Source: Fragum whitleyi
Taxonomy: Eukaryota; Mollusca; Bivalvia; Cardiida; Cardiidae
NCBI GenBank assembly: GCA_948146395.1
Contig: OX411555.1
Location: forward strand, 45,146,065 to 45,210,064
DNA length: 64,000 nucleotides
Direction: 5' to 3'
The stretch's first letter is position 1; each line of letters opens with the position of its first letter. This document shows, in pieces, positions 55,701-60,800 of the stretch. A program made the translations under genes and the position numbers. The notes under the pieces were generated by a model. It ran no database searches. It worked only from the letters and a program-made list of their open reading frames with translations, and was not told the origin of the DNA.

Positions 55701-57453
55701 AATGGCACCAATAAAAGGGATTGTATGTGGGACTTGGTTTACTAGACCTGTTGCAAAGCAGACTAATACCCCCTCCCTCCCATGAGTGCTTTGTCAAGGT
55801 TATGGAAACAGTTTTAGGACAAAACCCATTTGTGACCTTTACCTTTGACCAATGTGACTAAAAAAATCCATAGGAAACATCCTGGGATCCTGTGTAACAA
55901 TTGCATAAAGTTTCATGATTCATAACTAAGTCCTTAAACAGACAGACACCCTAAATAGTTGGGTTGTCAAAGTAGGGGCTAATTGTGCATTTTGTTGTCC
56001 GTATAAATTACAAAAAATTCACCACCTTCAGGATGACAAAACTTTGCAAAATTGGGATATAATTTGCTTATAGTTTGCACAGTTTTGCCATCCTGAACAT
56101 AGGGCTGAATTGGATATGAGCCTGTGTGTGACATTTCCAAAAAATTTCACATGTGCCAAAGCAAAGCCTCTGGCCAGCCGGTAAATCAACACAATGTGAC
56201 CAGAGTCCTCAAAATGCACTCTGTAGATAGATGATTTCTAGACTAATTTCCAGACAGTCGGCATAAAGAAATATTCATATTGCATTGTGTAGTTTGAGGG
56301 GTCAGTGCAATACTATTGTAAGTGCCTATATATTTGTAGGCACTTGTAATAGCATTGCACTGAACCCCAGAATTGTCTATGCTGCTGAATGTATGTCCAT
56401 CACAGATGCATGAAACTGTTGTAAATGTCATGTACAGGCTAATATGTTTGTCAAACAATAAAATATTTACCACTCCATATCTAAGTCCAAACTCCTTCAA
56501 TAGACATACAGATGCACTAGACAGTGGGGTTGTAGGTGCAGGTGCTATAAGTTCATTCTGTTGTCTATAGGGGGACTCATACTGGATCAATTTCTGCATT
56601 AGCAACCTATACTGATCGTGAACAGGAACAGTCTAAAAAATATACATAATCTCAAAGCCATGGCAAATTTTGAAAGAGGTTTTTACTATTCTTATCATTT
56701 AATATTTAATATTTGAAAATGCGCACTTTTAAAACCTTGCTTATTTTGAACATAAAAATGAAACAAGAAAACATTGGCTTTAATTCTGAAAATATTGTCA
56801 TTCCTTTAACAATATTCTGTGTTAAATATCTATGGTTAAGCACAGTAGTATGTTAATTAAACATGATCTGGGCCTAAATTAGGCATAACCAAAGGTACAT
56901 TTAAGAGGGGGTATTTCGAGTCTAAAATCTTATTTTTTTTCTTTTAAACCCTATGTTGTTTGTACTCGTGTGAGTCGTCTCAACAAGACAATTCCAATCA
57001 CTACCCACAATATAGGATTTGTGCAAGTATTATGAAAACATTTCATTTGAAATCCAAAATACCCCCTCTATCTGTAGCTCTGTGCCTGAGGTTATCAAAC
57101 TTTTCTCATTCTCAACTCAAAATTTTCTCAAAGTTCAACTTAAGATTAAAGCCTTAATTTTGCTGTAATACAAAAATAAATGCATGAACATAAAAGATAA
57201 TATTAATAGGTTGTTATTCATAATAACTTATTGGTATTATCTTTAATGTTCATACAGTTATTCAAAGTCTTGAGAAAATTCTCAGTTGAGAATAAAAAAA
57301 GGTTTTATAACCTTGGGTCCTGATAACACAAAATAGAGATATTACCTGTCTTGATTGTGAGGCTTGGGGAAGTGAAAAATGCCAAAACTTGCTCAACAAA
57401 TCTGTTATATGACTCCTTTCTTTCTTCTGCCATTGATCATAGCCTAATTTATT
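18792..57453 (-). CDS. Large MUN-like/DEP-domain protein (Munc13-family-like), 3' 22 exons, N-terminus outside window
   Basis: Twenty-two exons with matching splice phases encode about 1,506 residues up to a TGA at 18792-18794. Numbering from the first visible residue: 1-330 are helical and resemble the Munc13 MUN/MHD1 region (GLRYGVGEQYRKIIYLEYL; AAQSFYKLLMLDVGLLC). Residues 331-735 are a Ser/Asp/Asn-rich, probably disordered insertion. 736-968 are helical again. 969-1107 resemble MHD2 (FLSVYISALKNWLYD; HLLKFMNNQEGNLRKELL; FRLSLYAMPISQLIAIHRG). About 1125-1200 form a DEP domain (CFSGDELIHWIMEN; ITRETAHHIAQRFLDWGLI). The rest is a Ser/Thr-rich tail with a helical end. Munc13 proteins prime vesicles for SNARE fusion at the plasma membrane. 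That role here is inference from weak, unsearched similarity, and no C2 domain is visible. Exon structure is far surer than family. The start codon lies beyond 57453. Confidence 0.6.
20590..21006. mobile_element. 415-bp interspersed element, copy A
   Basis: It begins 'aatagaggatattgaaatca', contains an inner palindrome around 'aacagataaaaacaaggctg', then 'catttgcatagttattcgac' and ends 'gggacgtaggtcatatta'. Copies B (30075-30492) and C (46374-46795, inverted) share all of these landmarks. Confidence 0.8.
21383..21555 (-). CDS. MUN/DEP-like gene exon 21, second half of DEP domain, with in-frame stop
   Basis: Acceptor ttttattttcag, phase 1 in. HPDMADSHITRETAHHIAQR then FLDWGLIADLDG completes the DEP helix-strand pattern. 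Reading straight on gives RTFLDWLN, the likely last DEP strand, and a TAA at 21383-21385. That yields a 1,221-residue product (in-window part). A donor inside the exon (GAGAG|gtagaa, exon end 21445) is phase-compatible with exon 22 and would skip this stop. Confidence 0.8.
21573..21922. repeat. Palindromic repeat 'TTAAGCGACCA', copy 3
   Basis: It starts 'cttgctcaagcgaggatg', has the central 'aatcgtctttttcagacgat' palindrome and ends 'gtggtcgcttaatacaagtt'. It lies in the intron between exons 20 and 21. Confidence 0.75.
22201..22372 (-). CDS. MUN/DEP-like gene exon 20, first half of DEP domain
   Basis: 172 bases, phase 0 in and 1 out, acceptor ttttttccag, donor gtaagt. The second half reads LRKCFSGDELIHWIMENQEC, matching the DEP core 'F.G..LV.WL'. 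DEP domains mediate membrane or GPCR/phospholipid binding in other proteins. Confidence 0.85.
23322..23402 (-). CDS. MUN/DEP-like gene exon 19
   Basis: 27 codons, phase 0/0, acceptor tattttgcag, donor gtaagt. The peptide EDVSFRLSLYAMPISQLIAI parallels the 'L...LSLYT..TD.LI..F' pattern at the end of Munc13 MHD2. Confidence 0.8.
23625..23852. mobile_element. MITE with CCCTTT ends, copy 1
   Basis: It begins 'gaccctttgttgtttaatcc', has a central hairpin 'aagaagaaattgcttctgac' / 'aagcaatttcttctttttcc' and ends 'aaaacaggaaagtgtta'. It belongs to a five-copy family described at 48831-49058. Confidence 0.75.
24279..24344 (-). CDS. MUN/DEP-like gene exon 18
   Basis: 22 codons, phase 0/0, acceptor ttattccag, donor gtaagt. 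The peptide HLLKFMNNQEGNLRKELLLA parallels the Munc13 segment with an aromatic, a small residue and 'GNGL.K..L'. Confidence 0.8.
25142..25246. repeat. Long palindrome
   Basis: 'agccctaaaaaattattttt' at the left and the inverse 'aataatttttagggcc' at the right, around 'atgaatatagacaa acttgtctatattcat'. Arms are about 50 bp. Confidence 0.8.
25941..26024 (-). CDS. MUN/DEP-like gene exon 17
   Basis: 28 codons, phase 0/0, acceptor ccattag (TAG), donor gtaaga. The peptide is DFELELNKLEKSERETQSTG then QQLLQALS. Confidence 0.8.
26205..26346. repeat. Long hairpin with GAGGCGATAGCCGAG loop
   Basis: 'agaccctgcagaaccagtct' pairs with 'agactggttctgcagggt', and outer arms carry 'aacatgatcg' / 'cgatcatgtt'. 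The loop is GC-rich, as in the hairpins at 5186-5308 and 16659-16740. Confidence 0.8.
27738..27923 (-). CDS. MUN/DEP-like gene exon 16, start of MHD2-like segment
   Basis: 62 codons, phase 0/0, acceptor tattttcag, donor gtaaag. It contains DFLSVYISALKNWLYDSTYR and LECLWIFIVQ. The pattern of a long helix followed by LW..V resembles Munc13 MHD2. Confidence 0.85.
27974..28043. repeat. Hairpin MITE 'CAGTTGTAACTGCCTATA', copy 2
   Basis: 'gtcagtgcaaaacagttgta' and inverse arm 'tacaactgtttcgctctgat'. It lies in the intron between exons 15 and 16, 50 bp before the exon-16 acceptor. Confidence 0.85.
28145..28325. mobile_element. MITE 'GGGGGTA..GTCTAAAATCTT', copy 1
   Basis: It begins 'gggggtaaatccagtctaaa' and ends 'ccaaattactccctctatct', with a central 'attgtcttgaatagacaatt' palindrome. 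A second copy is at 56904-57083 and a partial one at 49440-49572. Confidence 0.65.
28660..28912 (-). repeat. Inverted copy of the 'TTAGCTCCACTGGC' repeat
   Basis: It ends 'ccagtggctttcagccagtggagctaaaa', preceded by 'ggacacaacgccatgacaat' and GACGGACGGACCGACG. It is the reverse orientation of the copies at 8745 and 42747. Confidence 0.7.
28964..29157 (-). CDS. MUN/DEP-like gene exon 15
   Basis: 194 bases, phase 1 in and 0 out, acceptor ttttcag, donor gtaaat. The peptide is FIMLENYGYDPRKDKSEVME, then a Ser-rich loop, ending HLMAIIRAQCRIMAYR. Confidence 0.8.
29340..29650 (+). mobile_element. Non-autonomous element 'GAGCACCGCCTACGGGTGCC', copy 1
   Basis: It begins 'acaagagcaccgcctacggg', with a short GC-rich foldback (CACCCGTAGGCGG-like), and continues 'gtcgagtgctggatgttgg'. 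It ends in a GACGACGAC-type run and 'aaaacagctgagctaaaaat'. A second copy is at 47178-47480 and a diverged one at 46928-47176. Confidence 0.8.
30075..30492. mobile_element. 415-bp interspersed element, copy B
   Basis: Same order of landmarks as copy A ('aatagaggatattaaatgat' to 'caagacgtaggtcatattat'). Its end is about 32 bp from the exon-14 donor. Confidence 0.8.
30524..30683 (-). CDS. MUN/DEP-like gene exon 14
   Basis: 160 bases, phase 0 in and 1 out, acceptor ccattttcag, donor gtaaat. The peptide is MCKRINNVSAMLACLDWYHR then HLGNTLGIMNDL. The split codon joins exon 15 as GAA. Confidence 0.8.
30948..31018. repeat. Hairpin MITE 'CAGTTGTAACTGCCTATA', copy 3
   Basis: 'ggctcagcgcaaaaaagttg' and the inverse 'gttttgcactgagcca' with matching arms. 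Confidence 0.85.
31041..31155. repeat. Near-perfect 115-bp palindrome
   Basis: 'ctataagccacaggggaaag' at the left and 'attcccctgtgctataagc' at the right. The arms meet at 'gataatatag tctatattatc'. It starts only about 23 bp after the hairpin MITE at 30948-31018. Confidence 0.85.
31340..31402 (+). repeat. tRNA-like SINE head fragment
   Basis: A TAGCTCAGTGGGTAACC box-A-like sequence followed after about 30 bp by GGTTTTAGTTCCAACCCC, resembling a box B. No acceptor stem closes, so it is not a tRNA gene. Confidence 0.4.
31661..31881. mobile_element. MITE 'TCAGGATGACAAAA', copy 1
   Basis: Terminal 'gttcaggatgacaaaatg' and the inverse 'tgttctgtcatcctg'. Inside, 'aaactgtttgcaaattatac' is repeated three times. 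Other copies are at 42062-45081 (split by insertions) and 56028-56100. Confidence 0.75.
31959..32102 (-). CDS. MUN/DEP-like gene exon 13
   Basis: 48 codons, phase 0/0, acceptor ttttgcag, donor gtaagt. The peptide contains IWGCRHDVTGSGDCFEFLNR and ends HEPITRD. Confidence 0.8.
33187..33422. mobile_element. Foldback MITE 'GGGCCCGAGGTAATAAAAC', copy 1
   Basis: 'cagggcccgaggtaataaaa' and 'ctcaggctcaggctcaattt' at the left are mirrored by 'aaaattgagcctgagcctga' and 'ttataatctcgggccca' at the right. The centre has 'aaaagataat...atcatctttt'. A diverged copy is at 57087-57325. Confidence 0.8.
33464..33562 (-). CDS. MUN/DEP-like gene exon 12
   Basis: 33 codons, phase 0/0, acceptor ttcttcttcag, donor gtaggt. 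The peptide is AICNTIRQLADNMLSMDLCG then a Thr/Asn-rich end. A foldback repeat (33187-33422) lies about 40 bp past the donor. Confidence 0.8.
33925..35100 (-). CDS. MUN/DEP-like gene exon 11 (large, low-complexity insertion)
   Basis: 392 codons, phase 0/0, acceptor ttttttctttcag, donor gtaagt. The peptide is rich in Asp, Asn, Ser and Lys (e.g. NDTSDKSDNLQSDNDH) with SP-type phosphosite-like motifs such as LVSPRRP. It ends in a helical stretch (VDVIVILQRIVGFSKTLCHM ... QKVYESFLS) where the folded region resumes. This is by far the largest internal exon. Confidence 0.9.
36050..36190 (-). CDS. MUN/DEP-like gene exon 10
   Basis: 47 codons, phase 0/0, acceptor tttcag, donor gtaagt. The peptide is Ser/Thr/Pro-rich (e.g. 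SANSAFSSPSSPFSTP) and opens the low-complexity insertion. Confidence 0.8.
36525..36752. mobile_element. MITE with CCCTTT ends, copy 2 (next to exon 9 copies)
   Basis: Starts 'gaccctttgttttacagtgcc', central hairpin 'aagaagaaattgcttgtgtc', end 'aatttggaccagtctaaaaaa ... caaaggttta'. Its 3' end is repeated between exon copies 9c, 9b and 9a. Confidence 0.7.
36759..36851 (-). CDS. Exon 9c, second tandem copy of exon 9a
   Basis: Same design as 9b: 93 bases, phase 0/0, open, acceptor 'aggttgcag', donor gtgggt. The few base changes seen against 9a/9b are mostly silent, which suggests either recent duplication or constraint. Confidence 0.5.
36919..37011 (-). CDS. Exon 9b, tandem copy of exon 9a
   Basis: 31 codons identical in sense to 9a from RELFLTQAQHWSVV onward, open throughout, phase 0/0, donor gtgggt. 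The candidate acceptor 'aggttgcag' comes from repeat-derived sequence and has a poor pyrimidine tract, though 'gactaat' lies upstream as a branch-point-like sequence. It may be used as an alternative or extra exon, or be a silent copy. Confidence 0.5.
37082..37180 (-). CDS. MUN/DEP-like gene exon 9a (likely original copy)
   Basis: 33 codons, phase 0/0, acceptor 'tttcagaatgcag' (tandem AG; only the second keeps the frame open), donor gtgagt. The peptide starts TWRELFLTQAQHWSVVIKVH. Two further copies follow in tandem. Confidence 0.75.
37960..40685 (+). repeat. Composite element(s) with tandem AAGGTCA-rich units
   Basis: Two starts of type 'caagagttgtctgcggacaa' (37971 and 38351) are followed by units of about 175 bp, each with 'aaaggtcaaggtcaaattgt', 'aaggaccttggtctctggtg', 'agcctatcacctaatgagt' and 'gatgtccctaggttaaagc'. 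Two ends (39805-39901 and 40600-40681) carry GACGCCGACGCTGACGCCG and 'tttcgtcccgggcgagcta'. This suggests one element duplicated or inserted into another. Confidence 0.8.
42747..42905 (+). repeat. 'TTAAAGCTCCACTGGC' repeat, copy
   Basis: 'aaagctccactggctgtcag' then 'tcatggccctgtgtctgtca' and 'aactactgaatggatttcaa', as at 8745. Confidence 0.7.
42920..43095 (+). repeat. Minisatellite 'GGTCAACTCGTACCC', unit about 19-20 bp
   Basis: The phrase gtcaactcg(t/c)accc recurs about eight times with 'aatttttg' or 'ctttttg' spacers. All three forward frames are open through it because of its composition, so those frames are not taken as genes. Confidence 0.85.
43297..44914 (+). repeat. Composite element 'GAGGGCCATAGTGGCCC' with 145-bp tandem units
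   Basis: The start 'caagagggccatagtggccc' includes a foldback, then 'aatcgctcacctgagtgaa'. Units contain 'gatttgaccctgtgacctag', 'tttgaccccagttgacccaa' and 'tctagagtgcatacaagg', at a regular 145 bp near the right end. The end is a GACACACGACGG run and 'cacttcgtgctcaggtgagc'. The overlapping minus-strand open frames at 43712-44743 are made by these units. Confidence 0.85.
45443..45536 (-). CDS. MUN/DEP-like gene exon 8
   Basis: 94 bases, phase 2 in and 0 out, acceptor ttttccag, donor gtatgt. The peptide YFNITVEAAQSFYKLLMLDV is followed by GLLCAQQTDSI, in the position where Munc13 proteins have the FYQI..FW motif. Confidence 0.8.
45957..46031. repeat. Hairpin MITE 'CAGTTGTAACTGCCTATA', copy 4
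   Basis: 'actcagcgtgaaacagttgt' and the inverse 'tacaactgtatcaatctgag'. A half copy lies just before it at 45729-45795. Confidence 0.8.
46374..46795. mobile_element. 415-bp interspersed element, copy C (inverted)
   Basis: 'ataatatgacctacatcgca' to 'aatatcctctattc', in reverse of copies A and B, with the inner palindrome 'aacagataaaaacttggcgc'. Confidence 0.8.
46828..46901 (-). CDS. MUN/DEP-like gene exon 7
   Basis: 74 bases, phase 0 in and 2 out, acceptor tttttttcag, donor gtaagt. The peptide is LNMLIGNIRDEVLDYKNNYQ. A copy of the 415-bp repeat (46374-46795) ends 33 bp past the donor. Confidence 0.8.
46928..47176 (+). mobile_element. Diverged element of the GAGCACCGCC family
   Basis: 'caacaagagcgtcgctaaca' start, 'cgcaaagtttcaagtcaatg' middle, 'aaagacagctgagctaaa' end. 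The full copy 2 follows directly. Confidence 0.6.
47178..47480 (+). mobile_element. Non-autonomous element 'GAGCACCGCCTACGGGTGCC', copy 2
   Basis: Same start, middle ('ttatcccccttgatagtata') and end ('cccagctaaaaa') as the copy at 29340. Confidence 0.8.
48831..49058. mobile_element. piggyBac-like MITE, TTAA flanked, best copy
   Basis: TTAA + CCCTTTGCTGTTTAATCC at the left, AACAGGAAAGGG + TTAA at the right, and a central hairpin 'gaagaaattgcttctgac' / 'aagcaatttcttcttttt'. TTAA duplication and CCC-starting ends are what piggyBac-type transposases leave, so a related autonomous element would be the mobiliser. It has no coding capacity. Confidence 0.75.
49055..49218. mobile_element. MITE 'TAAGGTAGTGGACC', copy 3
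   Basis: It starts at the very TTAA that ends the previous MITE ('ttaaggcagtgtaactg') and ends 'ttaggggtccactacctta'. It ends 17 bp from exon 6. Confidence 0.75.
49235..49327 (-). CDS. MUN/DEP-like gene exon 6
   Basis: 31 codons, phase 0/0, acceptor 'attacag', donor gtatga. The peptide DIFPATYERHKLVALDELRQ resembles the segment of Munc13 proteins just before the conserved SSSAVD region. Two abutting MITEs (48831-49218) end 17 bp past the donor. Confidence 0.8.
50343..50443 (-). CDS. MUN/DEP-like gene exon 5
   Basis: 101 bases, phase 1 in and 0 out, acceptor ttcag, donor gttagt. The peptide ALMELLDLILQSKSYLL is followed by KPEESLGVKLSNVIQ. Confidence 0.8.
51050..51360 (+). repeat. Minisatellite 'GGATCCCTGGTTATCTGGAG', unit about 20-21 bp
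   Basis: About fifteen units between 51053 and 51358, most with GGATCC(C) (a BamHI site). Some units differ by one or two bases (cctgct, cctagt, gagacc). Confidence 0.9.
51650..51870 (-). mobile_element. tRNA-derived SINE, copy 2
   Basis: On the minus strand the head reads TGTCATAGCGCAGTTAGTAGC (box A-like, written at 51841-51860 on plus) and a box-B-like GGGTTGAATC. The body is shared with the other copies. Confidence 0.7.
51956..52061 (-). CDS. MUN/DEP-like gene exon 4
   Basis: 106 bases, phase 0 in and 1 out, acceptor ttaacag, donor gtaagt. It encodes ISLLENALSLLEAKSCTAIV then KMKTLFSTNKPLDG. The split codon joins exon 5 as GAA. Confidence 0.8.
52151..52215. repeat. Hairpin MITE 'CAGTTGTAACTGCCTATA', copy 5
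   Basis: 'ggctcagtgcaaaacagtta' and inverse 'aggcagttacaacttttttg'. Confidence 0.8.
52641..52848 (-). mobile_element. tRNA-derived SINE, copy 3, head missing
   Basis: The tail 'gattgattgattacatggag' and body are present. The tRNA-like head is lost, a 5'-truncated LINE-style insertion. Confidence 0.65.
52850..53130 (-). mobile_element. tRNA-derived SINE, copy 4, full length
   Basis: The minus strand reads TAGCGCAGTTGGTAGCGCAT (box A) and CCCGGGTTTGATCCCTGATG (box B), a body of about 150 bp with 'ccaatgtgagatagctgg', and a 'ccattcaatcaa' tail. The tRNA promoter is intact. It is preceded directly by copy 3. Confidence 0.8.
53284..53436 (-). CDS. MUN/DEP-like gene exon 3
   Basis: 51 codons, phase 0/0, acceptor 'cag', donor gtaaga. 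The peptide GEQYRKIIYLEYLALNFD is followed by an amphipathic helical stretch ending SYLMIVHEE. Confidence 0.85.
54601..54914 (+). repeat. Direct repeat, period about 200 bp, two units
   Basis: 'aatagctcactttctccata' then 'aatgtaggagtaattg', 'cacacttacagggtttggac' and 'tattgtgacaactaagta' occur twice, near 54601 and 54798. Confidence 0.75.
54915..55310. mobile_element. 'Acagtcaaacctgtctta' repeat split by a TTAA MITE
   Basis: Outer ends 'acagtcaaacctgtcttatg' and 'ccactaagacaggtttgact' are inverted. The TTAA-MITE at 55042-55259 sits between 'ggccacttgctt' and 'gacaggttgcttgct'. It is a clear case of insertion into an older repeat. Confidence 0.7.
55042..55259. mobile_element. TTAA MITE with CCCTTT ends, copy 4
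   Basis: TTAACCCTTTCCTGTTCAAT at the left and AACAGGAAAGGGCTAA at the right, with one TTAA mutated to CTAA. Central hairpin as in the other copies. Confidence 0.8.
56028..56100. mobile_element. MITE 'TCAGGATGACAAAA', copy 3, short
   Basis: 'ttcaggatgacaaaactttg' and the inverse 'agttttgccatcctgaac' about 70 bp apart. Confidence 0.75.
56298..56368. repeat. Hairpin MITE 'CAGTTGTAACTGCCTATA'-related, copy 6
   Basis: 'gggtcagtgcaatactattg' and the inverse 'aatagcattgcactgaacc'. It is a sub-family with 'actattgtaagtgcc' instead of 'acagttgtaactgcc', and 15955-15990 is a half copy of it. Confidence 0.75.
56471..56632 (-). CDS. MUN/DEP-like gene exon 2
   Basis: 54 codons, phase 0/0, acceptor tttttag (TAG type), donor gtaaat. 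It ends with LKEFGLRYGV, which continues into the next exon as GEQYRKIIYLEYL. This is the stretch that most resembles the start of a MUN region. Confidence 0.8.
56904..57083. mobile_element. MITE 'GGGGGTA..GTCTAAAATCTT', copy 2
   Basis: Starts 'agggggtatttcgagtctaa', ends 'ccaaaataccccctctatct'; terminal inverse GGGGGTATTT/AAATACCCCC. Confidence 0.7.
57087..57325. mobile_element. Foldback MITE, copy 2
   Basis: 'gcctgaggttatcaaacttt' and 'aactcaaaattttctc' mirrored by 'gaaaattctcagttgagaat' and 'ggttttataaccttgggtcc'. Related to 33187-33422, and likewise close to an exon donor (20 bp). Confidence 0.7.
57346..57453 (-). CDS. MUN/DEP-like gene exon 1 of those visible
   Basis: 36 codons, phase 0 at both ends, acceptor 'ttcag' and donor gtaata. 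The peptide begins NKLGYDQWQKKERSHITDL. The exon upstream of this one was not found in 57454-64000, so the gene continues beyond the window. A foldback repeat (57087-57325) ends about 20 bp past the donor. Confidence 0.8.
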
Positions 57454-57826
57454 CTGAAACAACAAAATATGAAAAGTTTTATGATAAAATATCTTAAATC
57501 ATGCCATTCTTCATGTGAGTGACTTGGCACCACAAAGGCCTCATCACCAAGATGGGGGAGGGAGGGGAAGCCTTAGAAAATGTCCAAAACTAGATTGTTT
57601 GTTTAGGTTAAGATTGATATAGATCTATCTTTCAATGAAAAATTTGTTGAACTTACACAAGAAACAAATGGCTATTATTCTTTTTTTTTTAATGCAAAAA
57701 TGAGACAAAATGTGGAAATTTTGGAAAAACTTCTCTTAAAACATGTGATTTTGCTCATGTGTGATTGATAAGCAACATTACAAAGTTATTTACTTATCTG
57801 GGTCTGTTAAGATAACGCCAAATATA

Positions 57827-60800
57827 GGCTATGGGCCAGTAGGGTGATTCCTCCCCCCTCAGGGGGAATTTTCGGGACTATGATTTTTTAAAAGCCCAAT
57901 GTCTACCAAGTATATTCTGAAAGTCTGCAACTTGGCGGTTGGGGCTTTTAGGAATTATTGAGGTCAAAGGTCACCCAGTGCACACTAATTTAAATCTATA
58001 CCTTTAGTCAGAAAATTATATTTATTTTGTTGATTTGATAATTTCTTTGGACCTTTTACAACATAATTCAATACCCAAAACATTATTTCAAAGATTAAAC
58101 ACATTTCTGTGATTTTCAGAGAGGCTTTGGGCAAATCAAAGCACTGAAAGTACCGAAAATCAACAATTTTCTTTGCTAATAAAGATTTTATCAAGATTTA
58201 AAAAGATTTTTTCTGTCTTTAACAATATTTTCTTTTATTCTAAGCATGCTAGAGGATACCTTGAAGCCTACAACCAAAGTTTATTAGACATTTCCTGCTT
58301 GAATTTTGTTCAAAAACTGATTAAAGCCATGGCATGATCAAGCCAAAGCTATAACTTTACTATTATTCATATTTCACCATTTGTCAATACATGTTTTTAT
58401 TTGATGTTAATTATATTTTAAATTACATAATTCTTAAAGGTAAATATAAAAAGAAAAGTTTCAGGGCATTTGAGCACATATCAGGTTTATTCTTAGCAAA
58501 TCAAAGCACTGAAAGTACTGCAAACCGAAGTTTTTTGCTTATATAGATTTTACATGATTTAAAAGGTTTTTCTGCTTCCTTTTCCAATAATTATATTAGT
58601 CTAGACATGCTGGAGGATACCTTTAAGCATATGAACAAATTTTTTTTAATATTTCTTGCTTAAATGTGCCCAATATGTGATTACTTTAATGGCCTGAGTA
58701 TGCCAATGTCATAACTATACTAATATATATTAGTACAACTTATTGTCATTAGATGCTTATAATTTGGAATGATCATGTTCAGCATGTAATCATTCGATAA
58801 AATACACAGTTACAAAAAAGGTTCAAGCCAACTGTAAACATATTGGTTAATTTTAGCTAATTAAAGCACTGAAAGTACCAAAATATGACTATTTTATTAA
58901 AAGGTTTTAACACAATTAAAATATAAACAGGATTTTTTTTCCAATCAATCCAAATTTACTTATAATTGTTATACAATTGAATAATTTGAAACTATCATAT
59001 GTGCAATTTTTAGTTTTGCTTACTTTAGCTTTTCTCCATAATTGATAAAAAAAAATCTGGTAAAGGGGAGCACTTGTGACAAATTCACTCCATTTGTTAA
59101 GTAATGTCTCACTCTTTTGCCAGCAATATTTGTTATTTGGTTTGTACAATATTCTGAACGTTATGATTCAATTCAATGAACAGGTGAATCAAATTCATAA
59201 AAGTTTCAAGACATTTTTGAAGAGAACAGGTTTATATTTTGAAATTCAAAGCACTGATAGTACCAAAATATGATTTGCACATTAAAATCTTGAATTTCTT
59301 TTTCAATTTACTTATATTTCCTTATATAAATTACCCTAATTGCATAATTCATCCTTTTGTCAGTAATGTTAGTTCTGTGGTTTGTTCAATATTCTGAACA
59401 TCATGATTAAATCTAGTTAAAAAGTTATTCAGATTTGAACTGATTTGTGTATATTTGTTGGATTCATTTTGTACAATGCAATGTACCGAAAGCTTTGAAA
59501 TCTGACAAAAAAGTCTTCTACCAAGGATTTTTTTTCCACTATGAAAATATCCTACATCAATTAGTGAAACAGATCAAAGAGGATTGACATAATACAATTA
59601 GCATTTTATGACTAGTTTTCATACACAAAATGGGCATCATATCTAAATTGATATAAAAATGGGTGCTAAATAGTAAACCATTCAATCTCTTAACATTATA
59701 ACCTTATAACGATACCAGTTGACATAGCTTTATGCTAATTCAAACTGATGGTCATCACATACTCTTTTATAAGAGTGGTTTGTAAAATGATATAGGAATA
59801 TGTTCAATGAATTTTCCTTCGTCTTAGAGAAAAGATACATCTAGAGTTTCTGTAAACATCTCTTTTCCAAAACTTCTCTTTGTTTCCATAAAACTTCATG
59901 TTTTGTTTTAAGCCTGCAACATCGTAAAAATTGCATTAGAATTACAAATGAAATGAAATTTAAGTTAACTCAAATATTAAGTCATGAGAATTAACATTTT
60001 GATGGAAAAGGACAGGGGATTTGAAAATAAAAAAAAAAACAAAAAAAACTTGTGTGAGAACAATGAGTCAAGCAGGTAAAAAAACAAGAATTCTATTTTA
60101 TCAAGGATTTCGTTTCATCAGTTTCAAAATATCAACAGTATTGCAACATAACCTGAGAATTTCATCAAAATTTAAGTAATTACTAATTTGCACTGAGTAT
60201 GAACTTTATTTATATACACATTAATGAAATTATCAAAATTGGTAAGAAACAGAAAACAAACATTTATGTTAAATTAAAGTCATGGTGGACATCCTGGAAG
60301 AGAGCTTTATCGCATTTTAATAGACCTTTTTACAGTATTTTGCATTCAAAATCTGGCAAGAAAAGAGTGTGGGGAGGCCACAATAAATTATATTTACAGT
60401 TTTAGATTTCACTATAGAATTTTTGAATGAACAAAAAGCCTCAAATATATATCTCATTCTCGTTAGGGATCTCATTCTCGTTAGAGAGTTAGAAAGCTTA
60501 TGGAAAACAAATTAGTTTTTTATGGTTGTGCGACCGAGGCATAGTAAATACAGCCTTGATGTAGCTGTGTTTAAGTTGGTTTGGTAGCTCATCAGGAAAA
60601 CGAATAAATAATTAAAAAAAATAATTCTATCACTATATTCAAAATCGAACTTTTGATATTGTTTTACTTATTTGTCATCTTTCATTTGTTTATTTGTTTG
60701 TCATGTTCAGTATTGTTATTATATTGTGATACGGCCAAGGGCAATATTGTTGCAGACATGCCGTATTATGAAATAGAAAAAAAAAAAAAAAAAATCACAC

